Below are positions 1 through 8,631 of a stretch of DNA of 45,826 bases, piece after piece (positions within the stretch are counted from its first letter, which is position 1; each line of letters starts with the position of its first letter). Under the pieces are notes generated by a model that made no database searches, was not told the origin of the DNA, and was given only the letters and a program-made list of their open reading frames with translations. The translations under genes and the position numbers were made by a program. The DNA is from a bacterium. GTDB lineage: Bacteria > Zhuqueibacterota > Zhuqueibacteria > Residuimicrobiales > Oceaniaggregativiventaceae. The stretch is from the NCBI GenBank assembly GCA_029565675.1, contig JAKQNP010000030.1, positions 1-45,826 on the forward strand. Direction: 5' to 3'.

Positions 1-30
1 CGGCGATTCGATGAGAAAAATGAAGAGAAA

Positions 31-135
31 TTCCGGCTGAAAACTGCCACCCTTGTAATTTTATTTTAAAGAATGTTCGAGAAAATAAAGTGGTAAACTT
101 TCAAACGGAATAGGTGGCAAGTTTCACCGGAATAT
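31..135. repeat. Three copies of a ~22-bp motif resembling IS21-family terminal repeats
   Basis: A motif of the form GGTGGCA-n2-TTT-n3-CCGGAATA occurs twice in direct orientation (90-112 and 114-135) and once inverted (31-52). Arrays of such motifs with GGTGGC and CCGGAAT ends are typical of the multiple transposase-binding repeats at the termini of IS21-family elements. Reading from base 1, one frame stays open to a stop at about base 69, so the body of an element may lie to the left, but no istA or istB motif is visible. From 136 to 335 I see no gene, only the ribosome binding site of the next gene. The IS21 assignment rests on memory of the family's end sequences. Confidence 0.45.
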
Positions 136-335
136 GCAATACCAATATCCTGGCGGTGAACGAAATCGTTTCCAGTTCATATTGTCTGCAATCCTGTCGA
201 ATGTACAAGTTGATTCAAGTTCCTTTTATCCTGTAATCTCAGTGATTGAGCTTGTTTTCAATTCAGTTCTGAGAGTTACACGGCGCTGACAAAAGAATTT
301 CCAAGTGCAAGGGTATCAAAGAAACGGAGGTCAAC

Positions 336-2246
336 ATGTACAATTCATCATCGCGAACTGACGTGTATTACCATTGTGGTATAACGGGCCATTACTTTCT
401 GCTCATGATCGTGCTTTTCGTCCTTCCTCCGGCACAGGCGCAGACACAACGATACAGTTTTGAGTTCGAAGGAGAAACACGCGAGTATCTTGTCTTTCTG
501 CCGCAGAATTTTAAGGCCAATATGCCGGTCGTATTCAATTTACATGGTTACACCGACAACGCTCAATGGCAGATGGACTATTCCTTGATGAATGAAGTGG
601 CCGATACAGCGGGATTCATTCTGGTTTACCCGGAGGCTATCTATCCTGGATTTAATACCGGACTTGTCGAACCTAACTGGATTATGGTCCCACCCGATGT
701 AAATGATGTTGGATTGATATCTGCCATCATTGATACCCTGAAGATCCATTATGATATCGACATGAAGCGCATTTACTGTTGTGGCTATTCAAACGGTGGC
801 ATTATGACGAATAAATTGGCCTGTCAGTTAAGGCATCGTTTTGCAGCTATAGCACCGGTTTCCGCCACTCTGATCGATACCATTGCGAATACCAGTCGCC
901 TGTTTAGCTCCTTGCCCATTCTAATGTGCAATGGTACAAAAGATGACAAAGTCACATACAATGGTAATATTGTAAAATGGTCTGTGGAAAAAACCTTGAA
1001 TTTTTGGATTGAGAACAACAGCTGTATCTTGCCGGCCGATAGTGTGGCTTTACCCGATACCTGTTCGAGCGACAGTTGTCGGGTTGAAAAGTTTACCTAT
1101 TCAGACGCGTTGGGAGAACCAGTATTGGTATTTTACAAGATTATCGACGGCGGACATGCCTGGCCGTCAAGTGGCTTTACCGGCGAGTGGGCGGGAAATA
1201 CCAACCGCGACATCAATGCGAGTGTCGAAATCTGGAATTTCTTCAAGGATAAAGAAAATCCGTATGCTGAACTTGCCTGGGGGCAGAGGCTGGAAATTCA
1301 GATGGGCTATCTTGTGCCAGCAGGTGATACCCTGCAGCTGACCGCAATAGTGCGCAACCCGGCCAACCATCCGGTCAGCGTCCAGGGCATTATACAACAA
1401 GAGGAATCGGCATTTAAGGATTCACTGCAATTGTTTGATGACGGGGCACATGGAGATGGCGAGGCCCTCGATAATGTTTGGGGCGGCTTGAAATGGCTGG
1501 CGGGACTCGAAGAGACGACCTATCGAGTTAACCTGAACGTAAACGATCTGGCCGTCGATATCATTACAGACCTATGCGATCCCGATTATTTCTCCACGAT
1601 CGGCCCAGTTGAGCTACGCGGTTATCAGATCGGATCCTACAATTCACGGTTTAGAAGACAGAGTTTCACCGTCGAATTGGAAAACAAAAGCGCCTCGGTG
1701 GTCGCAGAAGAAATATCCGCTACCCTATCAACCACCGATACCCGCATTCAATCCATTCCCAACGCAACTGTCGAATTTGGAGACATCGGCCCCGGGCAAA
1801 AGATCACTTGCGAAAACTCATTTGCATTTTGCTATACTCCGGAAGCTGCAGAAAAAAGAGATTCGCTCCGCATCCCCTTTACCCTTGCTATCAACAGCCG
1901 GGGACACGATTTTTGGACGAGTCAGATTGACTTTGCTCTTGTCGAAACCATTATTCATCAAAAGGGGCCATCTGCTCTGCCCGCCCGGGTTGTCCTCAAT
2001 CAAAATTACCCCAATCCCTTCAATGTCACCACCACGATATCATTTGATCTGCCAACCGAAGAGCATGTCAGACTCGATATTTTTGATGTGCGGGGAAGTT
2101 TACTTTCCACTCTTATTAATGAAAAAATGGCAGCGGGGCATCATGCGGTGAACTTTTCATGTCAAGATTATGCAAGCGGCTTATTTTATTACAAGCTTAT
2201 GACCGGAGAAAATATACAGGTGGGTAAGGCTTTACTGCTTAAGTAA
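336..2246 (+). CDS. Secreted LpqC/PHB-depolymerase-like esterase with T9SS sorting domain
   Basis: 636 aa. An N-terminal hydrophobic segment (residues 19-35, ending AQAQ) looks like a signal peptide after a longer than usual n-region. Residues 40-310 form an alpha/beta-hydrolase domain of the LpqC / polyhydroxybutyrate depolymerase type (COG3509). Visible motifs are the oxyanion strand NLHGYTDN, the nucleophile elbow CGYSNGG (Ser152), an acidic stretch GTKDD (Asp203/204) and DGGHAWP (His274), consistent with a Ser-Asp-His triad. A central Ig-like or beta region follows. The last ~85 residues hold the type IX sorting signature NYPNPFN and end in a short basic tail, so the protein is probably exported by the Por system and anchored or released. 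The start is supported by GGAGGT 6 nt upstream. Natural substrate (polyester, feruloyl or acetyl ester) cannot be told. Confidence 0.88.
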   Translation: MYNSSSRTDVYYHCGITGHYFLLMIVLFVLPPAQAQTQRYSFEFEGETREYLVFLPQNFKANMPVVFNLHGYTDNAQWQMDYSLMNEVADTAGFILVYPEAIYPGFNTGLVEPNWIMVPPDVNDVGLISAIIDTLKIHYDIDMKRIYCCGYSNGGIMTNKLACQLRHRFAAIAPVSATLIDTIANTSRLFSSLPILMCNGTKDDKVTYNGNIVKWSVEKTLNFWIENNSCILPADSVALPDTCSSDSCRVEKFTYSDALGEPVLVFYKIIDGGHAWPSSGFTGEWAGNTNRDINASVEIWNFFKDKENPYAELAWGQRLEIQMGYLVPAGDTLQLTAIVRNPANHPVSVQGIIQQEESAFKDSLQLFDDGAHGDGEALDNVWGGLKWLAGLEETTYRVNLNVNDLAVDIITDLCDPDYFSTIGPVELRGYQIGSYNSRFRRQSFTVELENKSASVVAEEISATLSTTDTRIQSIPNATVEFGDIGPGQKITCENSFAFCYTPEAAEKRDSLRIPFTLAINSRGHDFWTSQIDFALVETIIHQKGPSALPARVVLNQNYPNPFNVTTTISFDLPTEEHVRLDIFDVRGSLLSTLINEKMAAGHHAVNFSCQDYASGLFYYKLMTGENIQVGKALLLK

Positions 2247-2747
2247 CGGTGGATTTATTTTTAGTCGAACATTTTGTACCGTGAAGCAATTTGGGGGGAG
2301 GGATAGACAAATCCCCTACGGTAATTTTAGAATACCTGCAAATACTACACTTCTTCCAGCATATCAAAGGTGTCCATCATCTTGATCATGTTGTCTTGCC
2401 TTTGCACCTGCAGGGTCCGGATTTTATACGGCCCTGTCCCGATTATTTTTATCGGGGCTCCACGCGTTCCCTAAACCGCAACAGCAGTAGACTCGGCGAT
2501 CGTGCTCCGCTGGATTTGGTCCATTTTTCTGTTTGCAAATAGATTGTTTTATCCGTATATACTTTTACCCTAATGGGGGATTTTATTGTCTAGCCGGGAC
2601 GAGAATCATGTGTGATGGAGGCCGCAATGCACTTGCACCCAGGCTCGAATGGCCGGCCGCCTCCAGTCAAGCGCGTTTTGCTTTTTTCAACGCCAGGTCA
2701 GCACAACCCAATCGAATAAAGGTAATCAATCATGGGTGTCCGGGCCG
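2247..2747. other. Intergenic region without a convincing gene
   Basis: About 500 bp between the esterase gene and the hsd remnant. The only clear structure is a hairpin with CCCGAT (2438-2443) pairing ATCGGG (2451-2456) around a T-rich loop, lying about 190 bp past the esterase stop. It could be a weak terminator or a leftover palindrome. Short open stretches on both strands give no recognisable protein. The region looks like decayed accessory DNA. Confidence 0.5.
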
Positions 2748-3218
2748 AACACGATCGACTACAAGATTGGCGAGATCTTTGGCGATATCAAGTACAAGAT
2801 CCAGAGCGGCTACAACCTGCGCGAGATCATCGATAACATCGACGAACTGCTTTATCGTTCCCAGGCAGAAAAACACGAATTGTCCGCGCTCTATGCGGAA
2901 AAGATCAAGCGTATGGGCAATGCCGGCCACAAAGGCGGCGAATATTACACACCGCGGCCGCTGATCCGCGCCATCGTCCGGGCCGCTCGCGCCCGAGTCT
3001 CGATCGACAGCGAATTCACCGCCAAACAGCGGGCTTTTCTCGATTTTGTCTTGCAGCACTATGTCCGCGTAGGAGTGGAGGAGTTGGACCGGGAAAAGTT
3101 GTCGCCTTTGCTGCGGCTGATGTAGCACAACTCGATTGCCAATCTTGGAAGACCCGAAGAAATCGGCGCGCTGTTTGCGGGGTTCCAAAAATGTCTCTTT
3201 CAGGTTGTTGCGGCCTGA
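2748..3218 (+). pseudogene. Type I restriction-modification remnant: hsdM fragment fused to hsdR C-terminus, with internal stop
   Basis: The first ~75 codons match the region of HsdM methylases just before and including the SAM-binding entry (QSGYNLREIID, EKHELSALY, GGEYYTPRPLIRAIV). The frame then runs directly into the conserved C-terminal region of HsdR (FTAKQRAFLDFVL, YVRVGVEELD, KLSPLLRL). A TAG at 3123-3125 interrupts it where HsdR proteins have a Tyr codon, and the same frame continues with HNSIANLG-PEEIGALFAGFQ, the usual HsdR ending, to a TGA at 3216-3218. So a deletion removed the rest of hsdM, any hsdS and most of hsdR while keeping frame, and a point mutation followed. No methylase catalytic NPPF motif or helicase motif remains, so no activity is expected. 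Confidence 0.85.
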
Positions 3219-3310
3219 GGTGTCTTATTTTTTTAACGTTCCTTTATTGCAGATTTTAGCCACTTTTTTATCGCTGTTTACAGGCTTGAATACATTACGG
3301 GATTTTAGCC

Positions 3311-5458
3311 ATGCGATATTCGCTCATCCTGCTTGCTGTTTTGTTGCCTACAATCCCCGTCATTACTCAGCAACTGCCGCAGATGCACCTGATCGGCGAA
3401 CCGGAACTGGCTCAGGACGAGCTGGTCGGGGTGCGCGACGTCAACGGCCGTGACTGCGCTGCCGTGCAGGTTCTGACTGATCTCAGGAGCCTGGCATATG
3501 ATGCCTACAACGGTGTAGTACGCGTCGACCATGCACCAGGCAGGGATATGGTTTTTTTATCTCCGGATGAGCGCGTACTCGAGATCCTGCATGCAGATCA
3601 TGAACGTCTCAAACTGATCCTGTCGGAGATCGGTATCCAACTCAAGCCGCGGCAGGTATGGCGCATCCGTCTGACCGGCGAGCAGAAACCCGGAAGGATT
3701 CCTGTGGTCATTCTGAGCGATCCGCCAGGAGCAGAGATTTCGATAGACAGCAAGCGTATGGGCGCCGACAAACAGCAAACGCTTTCTTCCGGCTCCCACG
3801 AGTTGCGGCTTGCCAAGGACGGTTACCAGCCGGTCATTCAGCGGATTCAAGTGGATGAGAATAACAATCTCTTTGAGATCAAGCTGGAAAAAGAGCAGGA
3901 CGTGCTGGTACAGATCGACAGCAAGCCAAGTGGTGCTGCAGTCTTTCTGGGTGAGATAAAACTCGGCGAGACGCCGGTCAGCCAGTTCTTTCCAGCGGGA
4001 CGCTATCGGCTGCGGCTGGTGAAAGAATGGTATGTGACGTATGAGGATCTCGTCGACATTCAGCCTCCCAAAGTTGGCCAAACGGTTACCCTGCAGGAAG
4101 ATTTTGCTTCTCTGACCGTGAATTCAGCACCCGAATCCAGGCTTACTATCTATCTTGATGGGATTAAACAGGAAGAACAAACACCCCACACGTTTGCCCG
4201 CTTGCGGCCTGGCATCTATCGGGTGCATGCGCAATCGGAAGGATACGAGACTGCAGAAGAGAATCTGGAGCTCAAACGAGGCGAAAAAAGGAGCCTGCAA
4301 TTGGCCAGCACGGCTAACTTTGCCGAGTTGACCATTAAAACCCATGCCAACGCCAAAGTGACGATAGACGGGCGCGAGGTCAAGCAATTGCAGAACATTC
4401 GCATGGCGCCGTCCGTGGTGCTGGTGCGCGCCGAACTTCCAAAGGCGAAACCGGTTGAAGAACGGGTTGTGTTGCATAAGGGAGAGAGGCGGACAATTGA
4501 TCTCTATCCCCAGGTGCCGACCGGCACGATTCAGGTGGCGGTGGTGCCGTTTGATGCTCAAATTGAACTGCAAGGCGATATGGGTGAATATTATACCGCG
4601 ATGGGTGGTAGAAGTTTTTCAGATATTCCTATAGGTCGATATGTACTCAAGGTCAGCAAAATCGGCTATGAAGAAGCCGAGGAGAACCTGGAGCTTAAAA
4701 ATGGAGAAAAGTTGACCCAAAACATTATATTACGGAATCAAGAAAGTAAAACTAAAAGAGATTCGGGTTCTATTGGTGTTCGATACAAATCTGGTCATAG
4801 CCCAAGTATTTCGGGCGAAAAACTTTTACGTAAAAGTAAGACTGATTTAGATCCTCTAACCAGAGCAAGTGCCAACACCGTAACAGATATTGATGGTAAT
4901 GTATATAAAACTGTTCAGATCGGTAATCAAATATGGATGGCAGAAAATTTAAAAGTGTCTCGTTACCGCAATGGAGATTCCATTACTAAATCGAGTGATA
5001 GCGGAAATTGGACTTTTTTGCAGAATGGTGCTTATTGTTATTACAGCAACCAGCTGTCCAATTTGACAACCTATGGTTGTTTGTATAACTGGTTTTCGGT
5101 AAACGACCCCAGGGGACTGGCTCCGGAAGGCTGGCATGTGCCGAATAATGCTGAATGGCAAAAATTGATAGATCATCTGGGAGGATATTCTATTGCCGGC
5201 AGCAAGCTTAAAGAGAAAGGAACGGCTCACTGGAGAAATAGCAACGATGGTACAGATGAATTCGGATTTTGCGCGTTACCTGGCGGATATCGCCGAATTC
5301 AATTCGCGAATTTAGGCGAATATGCCTACTTTTGGTCTTCTTCGGAAAACGATAGATTTAAAGCATGGTTGCTGATATTGAATTCTTACCAGACAGCAAT
5401 TGGTTCCAGCTGTGAAGATAAAAGACACGGATTCTCAGTTCGTTGTGTGAAGGATTAG
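3311..5458 (+). CDS. PEGA-repeat protein with C-terminal FISUMP domain, secreted
   Basis: 715 aa. A signal peptide (residues 1-20, MRYSLILLAVLLPT) precedes an N-terminal domain. Several PEGA-type surface repeats follow (about 131-192, 197-262, 265-331, 338-398, 403-474), each with the dPpGA-v-iDG...G-y-v-r--k-GY pattern. Two carry near-identical motifs, GYETAEENLEL (311-321) and GYEEAEENLEL (452-462). After a low-complexity linker, residues 525-715 form a Fibrobacter succinogenes major paralogous (FISUMP) domain: IDGNVYKTVQIGNQIWMAENL, WHVPNNAEW, FWSSSE, and a final G-SVRCVKD. PEGA proteins are thought to act at the cell surface; FISUMP function is unknown. No Shine-Dalgarno sequence is seen. 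Base composition changes from GC-rich to AT-rich near 4580, suggesting that the C-terminal part was acquired separately. Confidence 0.85.
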   Translation: MRYSLILLAVLLPTIPVITQQLPQMHLIGEPELAQDELVGVRDVNGRDCAAVQVLTDLRSLAYDAYNGVVRVDHAPGRDMVFLSPDERVLEILHADHERLKLILSEIGIQLKPRQVWRIRLTGEQKPGRIPVVILSDPPGAEISIDSKRMGADKQQTLSSGSHELRLAKDGYQPVIQRIQVDENNNLFEIKLEKEQDVLVQIDSKPSGAAVFLGEIKLGETPVSQFFPAGRYRLRLVKEWYVTYEDLVDIQPPKVGQTVTLQEDFASLTVNSAPESRLTIYLDGIKQEEQTPHTFARLRPGIYRVHAQSEGYETAEENLELKRGEKRSLQLASTANFAELTIKTHANAKVTIDGREVKQLQNIRMAPSVVLVRAELPKAKPVEERVVLHKGERRTIDLYPQVPTGTIQVAVVPFDAQIELQGDMGEYYTAMGGRSFSDIPIGRYVLKVSKIGYEEAEENLELKNGEKLTQNIILRNQESKTKRDSGSIGVRYKSGHSPSISGEKLLRKSKTDLDPLTRASANTVTDIDGNVYKTVQIGNQIWMAENLKVSRYRNGDSITKSSDSGNWTFLQNGAYCYYSNQLSNLTTYGCLYNWFSVNDPRGLAPEGWHVPNNAEWQKLIDHLGGYSIAGSKLKEKGTAHWRNSNDGTDEFGFCALPGGYRRIQFANLGEYAYFWSSSENDRFKAWLLILNSYQTAIGSSCEDKRHGFSVRCVKD

Positions 5459-5578
5459 GTGTTCCGATGACTAACATTGATGAACAGAGGTAAACAGAAA
5501 TTGCAGGACCATCCTTGAGTAACACCTAAAGTGATGACCTAAATGGCCACGGCGACCTACTTGACCAGAAGGATAAAG

Positions 5579-6046
5579 ATGAAAACCTTAAAAATTCTTT
5601 GGCAGCGCCTCGTGGACGAGCACGGACAAACCTGTGCCCGTTGCGGTGTAACAGAAACAGCGGTGGAGGAAACAGTCAAGAAGCTCAAGCGTTGCCTGAA
5701 AGAACTGGATATCGATGTTGATCTTGAAAAGAAGGTACTCAGTTCCTCTGCATTCCTCAATAATCCGCTTGAGTCGAATCGTATTTGGATCGGCGGAGAA
5801 CCAATCGAGACGTGGCTGTCGGCAACAAGCGGGCAAAGCAAGTGTTGTTCTGCTTGTGGAGATTCAGATTGCCGAACTCTAACAGTTGACGGCAGAACTT
5901 ATGAAGCCATTCCGCCCGAACTGATCGTCAAAGCGGCTTTGCTTGCAGCTGCTCAACTGCTTCAGGGCGAATCCTGCAGCTCATGTTGTCCGCCTGTGGA
6001 ATCGCCAAACAAAAGTGGCGGATGTTGTCCATCATGCAAGCAATGA
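5579..6046 (+). CDS. DUF2703-like cysteine-rich protein
   Basis: 155 aa from the ATG at 5579; AGAAGG lies a few bases upstream, and an upstream in-frame ATG at 5543 would add 12 unconserved residues. The body resembles DUF2703 proteins: MKTLKILWQRLVDE at the start, CARC (Cys19, Cys22), LESNRIWI, then CC-AC-DSDC (Cys89, 90, 93, 98) and IPPELIVKA. The last ~25 residues add six more cysteines (Cys133, 136, 137, 149, 150, 153) arranged as CSSCC and CCPSC. This looks like a metal- or thiol-binding tail. DUF2703 has no established biochemical role known to me. Soluble and without a signal peptide, so cytoplasmic. Confidence 0.75.
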   Translation: MKTLKILWQRLVDEHGQTCARCGVTETAVEETVKKLKRCLKELDIDVDLEKKVLSSSAFLNNPLESNRIWIGGEPIETWLSATSGQSKCCSACGDSDCRTLTVDGRTYEAIPPELIVKAALLAAAQLLQGESCSSCCPPVESPNKSGGCCPSCKQ

Positions 6047-6742
6047 AAACATTATCCAACGGGCCAGTGGAGTCGACCTGTTTTTTTTATTCCAAGCAAA
6101 AAAATGTTGCGCTTTATCGACATAATCGCTATTTTCGAATCAGTGAAATGAACGGTGTTCAAGTGCTGTTGCGATTCCCTGGCACACTGACTCGCTGCGC
6201 CGCCGATACGGGCAATTAGTGCTCTTCCACAGGACCGATATGCCGACGCGACTGACACCGCTTGCCAGCCCAAACCTTCATTTCACCTGCGCACAAACTC
6301 ATGCCCGTGAAACGGATTCAACGGAGACGATCTGTGGTTCCGAACGGCTATTTAGCGGAAACGACGCGAAGCTTGGCGACGGTTTGTGGAAATGTTTGGG
6401 CGATCTATCCCACCCCGATTTTGGCCAATATCCAAAAATCACCTTGTTTAAAACTTTGAGAACAAAAGAGCACACCGCGCCGATACAGATCAGCGCAGTT
6501 GGTGTTGCTTGCAGGTGATTTTATACGCTTTCGCAAGGATTGTCAAACAGGCAGATTGTGCTCCCATTTTCTCTGCTGAAAGCCGAAACAGAGAGTCGGT
6601 TGCTCGGTTTCCACAAGTTCCTTGCAATTTTTCGACTTCCGGCTCGGTAATCCTGCCGGCCTTTCAGAGATAGCCAACTCCGGTATCTTCGCGACTCTGC
6701 GGGTTGCGGATAAGGTTTGTGCTCTAACCCAGGAGGAAGGTT
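6047..6742. other. Long leader / intergenic region ahead of the hydrogenase operon
   Basis: About 700 bp with no supported gene. Two sigma70-like promoter candidates point toward the hydrogenase operon: TTGCGC (6107-6112) with a 17-bp spacer to TATTTT (6130-6135), and TTGGTG (6499-6504) with a 17-bp spacer to TATACG (6522-6527). Neither has a perfect consensus, so both are tentative. The length of the leader leaves room for regulatory input, but I see no convincing palindrome or riboswitch fold. Confidence 0.4.
6107..6135 (+). promoter_or_regulatory. Candidate promoter (-35 TTGCGC, -10 TATTTT)
   Basis: TTGCGC and TATTTT are separated by exactly 17 bp, in an AT-rich stretch downstream of the DUF2703-like gene. 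It would drive the hydrogenase operon with a leader of about 600 nt. Sequence match only. Confidence 0.3.
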
Positions 6743-7792
6743 ATGATCGTGAAAGCCGATGATCTGTTCGCTTTTCTCACGCGCTGCGCCAAACAAGAAC
6801 TGCCGTACTATTCCCGTGTTTTTTTCCCTCAGCGACCTTTTACCCATCCCGACACTCTGGTGTTGGGAAACAATCCCGATCTCGGAATCCTGGAAATCGA
6901 CTCATACCGGCCGGTTGATCCGGTCAAGCTGTTGCTCTACGGCGTGAGGGAGCGCGTTTATCCCGAACCGCGCAAGATCGCGGACCAATTGGTGATCGGC
7001 GTCAAGGCTTGTGATCTGCACGCCATTGAACTGTTGGATCGCGCGATGATCAACGAACAATTTGTGGATGCCGCCTATGAAGCTTGGCGAAAAGCGACCA
7101 CCATCATCAGCTGTGATTGCACGGCAACCGCGCCGACCTGCCATTGCACGTTGGTCGGTGGCAATCCGTACTCTGAAAGCGGATACGACGCCAATTTGGC
7201 AAGGATAGGCGACGATTATCTGCTGATGGTTGCAACCGCCAAAGGCAAAAAGTTTGCCCAGGCATTGCAAGAACACGCACATACAACCGCAGCCTCGCTG
7301 GACGATCGCAAGAGATTGGCGCAATTTCGCAAAAAGATGACCCAAAAGGTGGAAAAAAAGAATACCAAATTCCGTCGCTCAGAGGATTACAGCGGTCTGC
7401 GCAAATCCGGGATGGAACCGTGGCAAATCGAGTCCAAAGAATGCGTCGGATGTGGAGCATGCACCCATATCTGTCCAACCTGTTATTGTTTAATTCTCAA
7501 CGATGAAAGCAAAGGCAAGCGTTTTGTCAAGGTGCGCAGCTACGATTCATGTCAATGGCACGGTTATGCGCGGGTTGCCGGCGGCGGCACTCCGCGACCG
7601 CACATGACCGATCGATTTCGCAATCGCTATCTGTGCAAATTTGACTACATGCCGAGCAATTTCGATAGACTCGGCTGCACAGGTTGTGGCCGTTGCACCG
7701 ATGCCTGTCCGGCCAAAATCGATTTTCGCAGTGCCGTGCATTCGATCCTCAAAAGCGAAAAAACGGTCCAGATCGAAATTCAGAGAAAATAG
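6743..7792 (+). CDS. HydB/AsrA-like iron-sulfur electron-transfer subunit of the hydrogenase complex
   Basis: 349 aa, with AGGAGG 6-7 nt before the ATG. The family (beta subunit of soluble sulfhydrogenases, also AsrA of anaerobic sulfite reductase) relays electrons between an NAD(P)H-oxidising flavoprotein and the partner catalytic unit. Visible: the conserved GVKACDLHAIELLDR (residues 86-100), a cysteine patch CDC-n6-CHC (124-135), and two [4Fe-4S] motifs, C234-x2-C-x2-C-x3-C244 and C312-x2-C-x2-C-x3-C322. It is the first gene of the operon and is followed 17 nt later by its usual flavoprotein partner. In soluble group 3b enzymes these two sit with a HydD/HydA pair; here they head a membrane-bound group 4 cluster, which is unusual. 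Cytoplasmic, no membrane segment. Confidence 0.85.
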   Translation: MIVKADDLFAFLTRCAKQELPYYSRVFFPQRPFTHPDTLVLGNNPDLGILEIDSYRPVDPVKLLLYGVRERVYPEPRKIADQLVIGVKACDLHAIELLDRAMINEQFVDAAYEAWRKATTIISCDCTATAPTCHCTLVGGNPYSESGYDANLARIGDDYLLMVATAKGKKFAQALQEHAHTTAASLDDRKRLAQFRKKMTQKVEKKNTKFRRSEDYSGLRKSGMEPWQIESKECVGCGACTHICPTCYCLILNDESKGKRFVKVRSYDSCQWHGYARVAGGGTPRPHMTDRFRNRYLCKFDYMPSNFDRLGCTGCGRCTDACPAKIDFRSAVHSILKSEKTVQIEIQRK

Positions 7793-7809
7793 GGAGGAGG
7801 GAGTCTCTG

Positions 7810-8631
7810 ATGAGCAATCCCTACCGCGTCATTCCGGCAACGATCACCGAAGTGATTCAAGAATCGCCGATGATTCGAACCCTAAAATTGTTGCCGGAGG
7901 AACCGATCGTCTTTAAAACCGGGCAATTTGTTGAACTCTCCATTCCATCGGTTGGCGAAGGCCCCTTTACTCCATCCTCATCGCATTACATCAGCGATTG
8001 GATGGATATCACGATCATGAAAACCGGATTTGTGACCGAAGCTGTTCATCGCGCCCAGGTCGGCGATCGCGTCGGGTTGCGAGGGCCCTATGGCAGCCAT
8101 TATCCGCTGGATAAATTCGCCGGCAAAGACGTGTTGATTTTGGGCGGCGGCTGCGGTCTGGCTCCTCTCCGTTCGCTGTTCACGACCATGCTGCATGATG
8201 TCGAACGCTACAACAGCATCACTTTCTTTGCCGGCGCCAAGAGCCCCAAAGATTGCATCTACAAGGATCAGGTAACCGGATGGCGGCAATTTGCCAACGT
8301 GCGGTTTGTCCGCTCTGTCGATGTGGTACCTGAGGGTGATCAGTGGAACGAGGACGTTGGTCTGGTCACCAAATTGTTGGCCAAACTCGACATCGATCCA
8401 AAAACCAATCCAGCGGTTGTCTGTGGCCCGCCGTTGATGATGAAATTCGGCACCTGGGAATTGCTCAAGATCGGTTTTCAGGAATCCAATATCTATCTCT
8501 CGATGGAAAAAAAGATGTATTGCGGTTTCGGCCAGTGCCGGCATTGTGTGATGGGTAAATATTATGCCTGTAAAGATGGCCCGGTCTTTACCTATGATCA
8601 GATCAAAAACGAGGAGGGCATTTGGGAATGA
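7810..8631 (+). CDS. HydG/AsrB-like FAD/NAD(P)-binding subunit with [2Fe-2S] site
   Basis: 273 aa. ATG at 7810 is preceded by GGGAGGAGGGAG. This is a ferredoxin-reductase-fold protein of the sulfhydrogenase gamma / AsrB type. An FAD-binding barrel occupies residues 1-100, the nucleotide-binding motif GGGCGLAPLR lies at 112-121, and CGPPLMMKF lies near 205-213. C-terminal cysteines C238-x4-C243-x2-C246-x7-C254 form the usual [2Fe-2S] ligand set. It should exchange electrons with NADH or NADPH and pass them to the HydB-like subunit. Whether NAD or NADP is used cannot be read from sequence by eye. The stop overlaps the next start (ATGA at 8628-8631), indicating translational coupling. Confidence 0.87.
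   Translation: MSNPYRVIPATITEVIQESPMIRTLKLLPEEPIVFKTGQFVELSIPSVGEGPFTPSSSHYISDWMDITIMKTGFVTEAVHRAQVGDRVGLRGPYGSHYPLDKFAGKDVLILGGGCGLAPLRSLFTTMLHDVERYNSITFFAGAKSPKDCIYKDQVTGWRQFANVRFVRSVDVVPEGDQWNEDVGLVTKLLAKLDIDPKTNPAVVCGPPLMMKFGTWELLKIGFQESNIYLSMEKKMYCGFGQCRHCVMGKYYACKDGPVFTYDQIKNEEGIWE

Noticed and set aside
2331-2530. Minus-strand open stretches ending DNMIKMMDTFDMLEEV and containing MDQIQRSTIAESTAVAV, reminiscent of a chemotaxis receptor tail
   Set aside because: The match is only a few residues, frames are interrupted by a stop, and the hallmark receptor hairpin is missing.
2533-2964. Alternative plus-strand frame overlapping the hsd remnant
   Set aside because: It is an Arg/Ala/Ser-rich shadow of the HsdM-like frame with no family resemblance.
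6190-6210. Possible sigma54 promoter (TGGCAC box) upstream of the hydrogenase operon
   Set aside because: TGGCAC is present near 6180, but the -12 element TTGC is not at the right distance.
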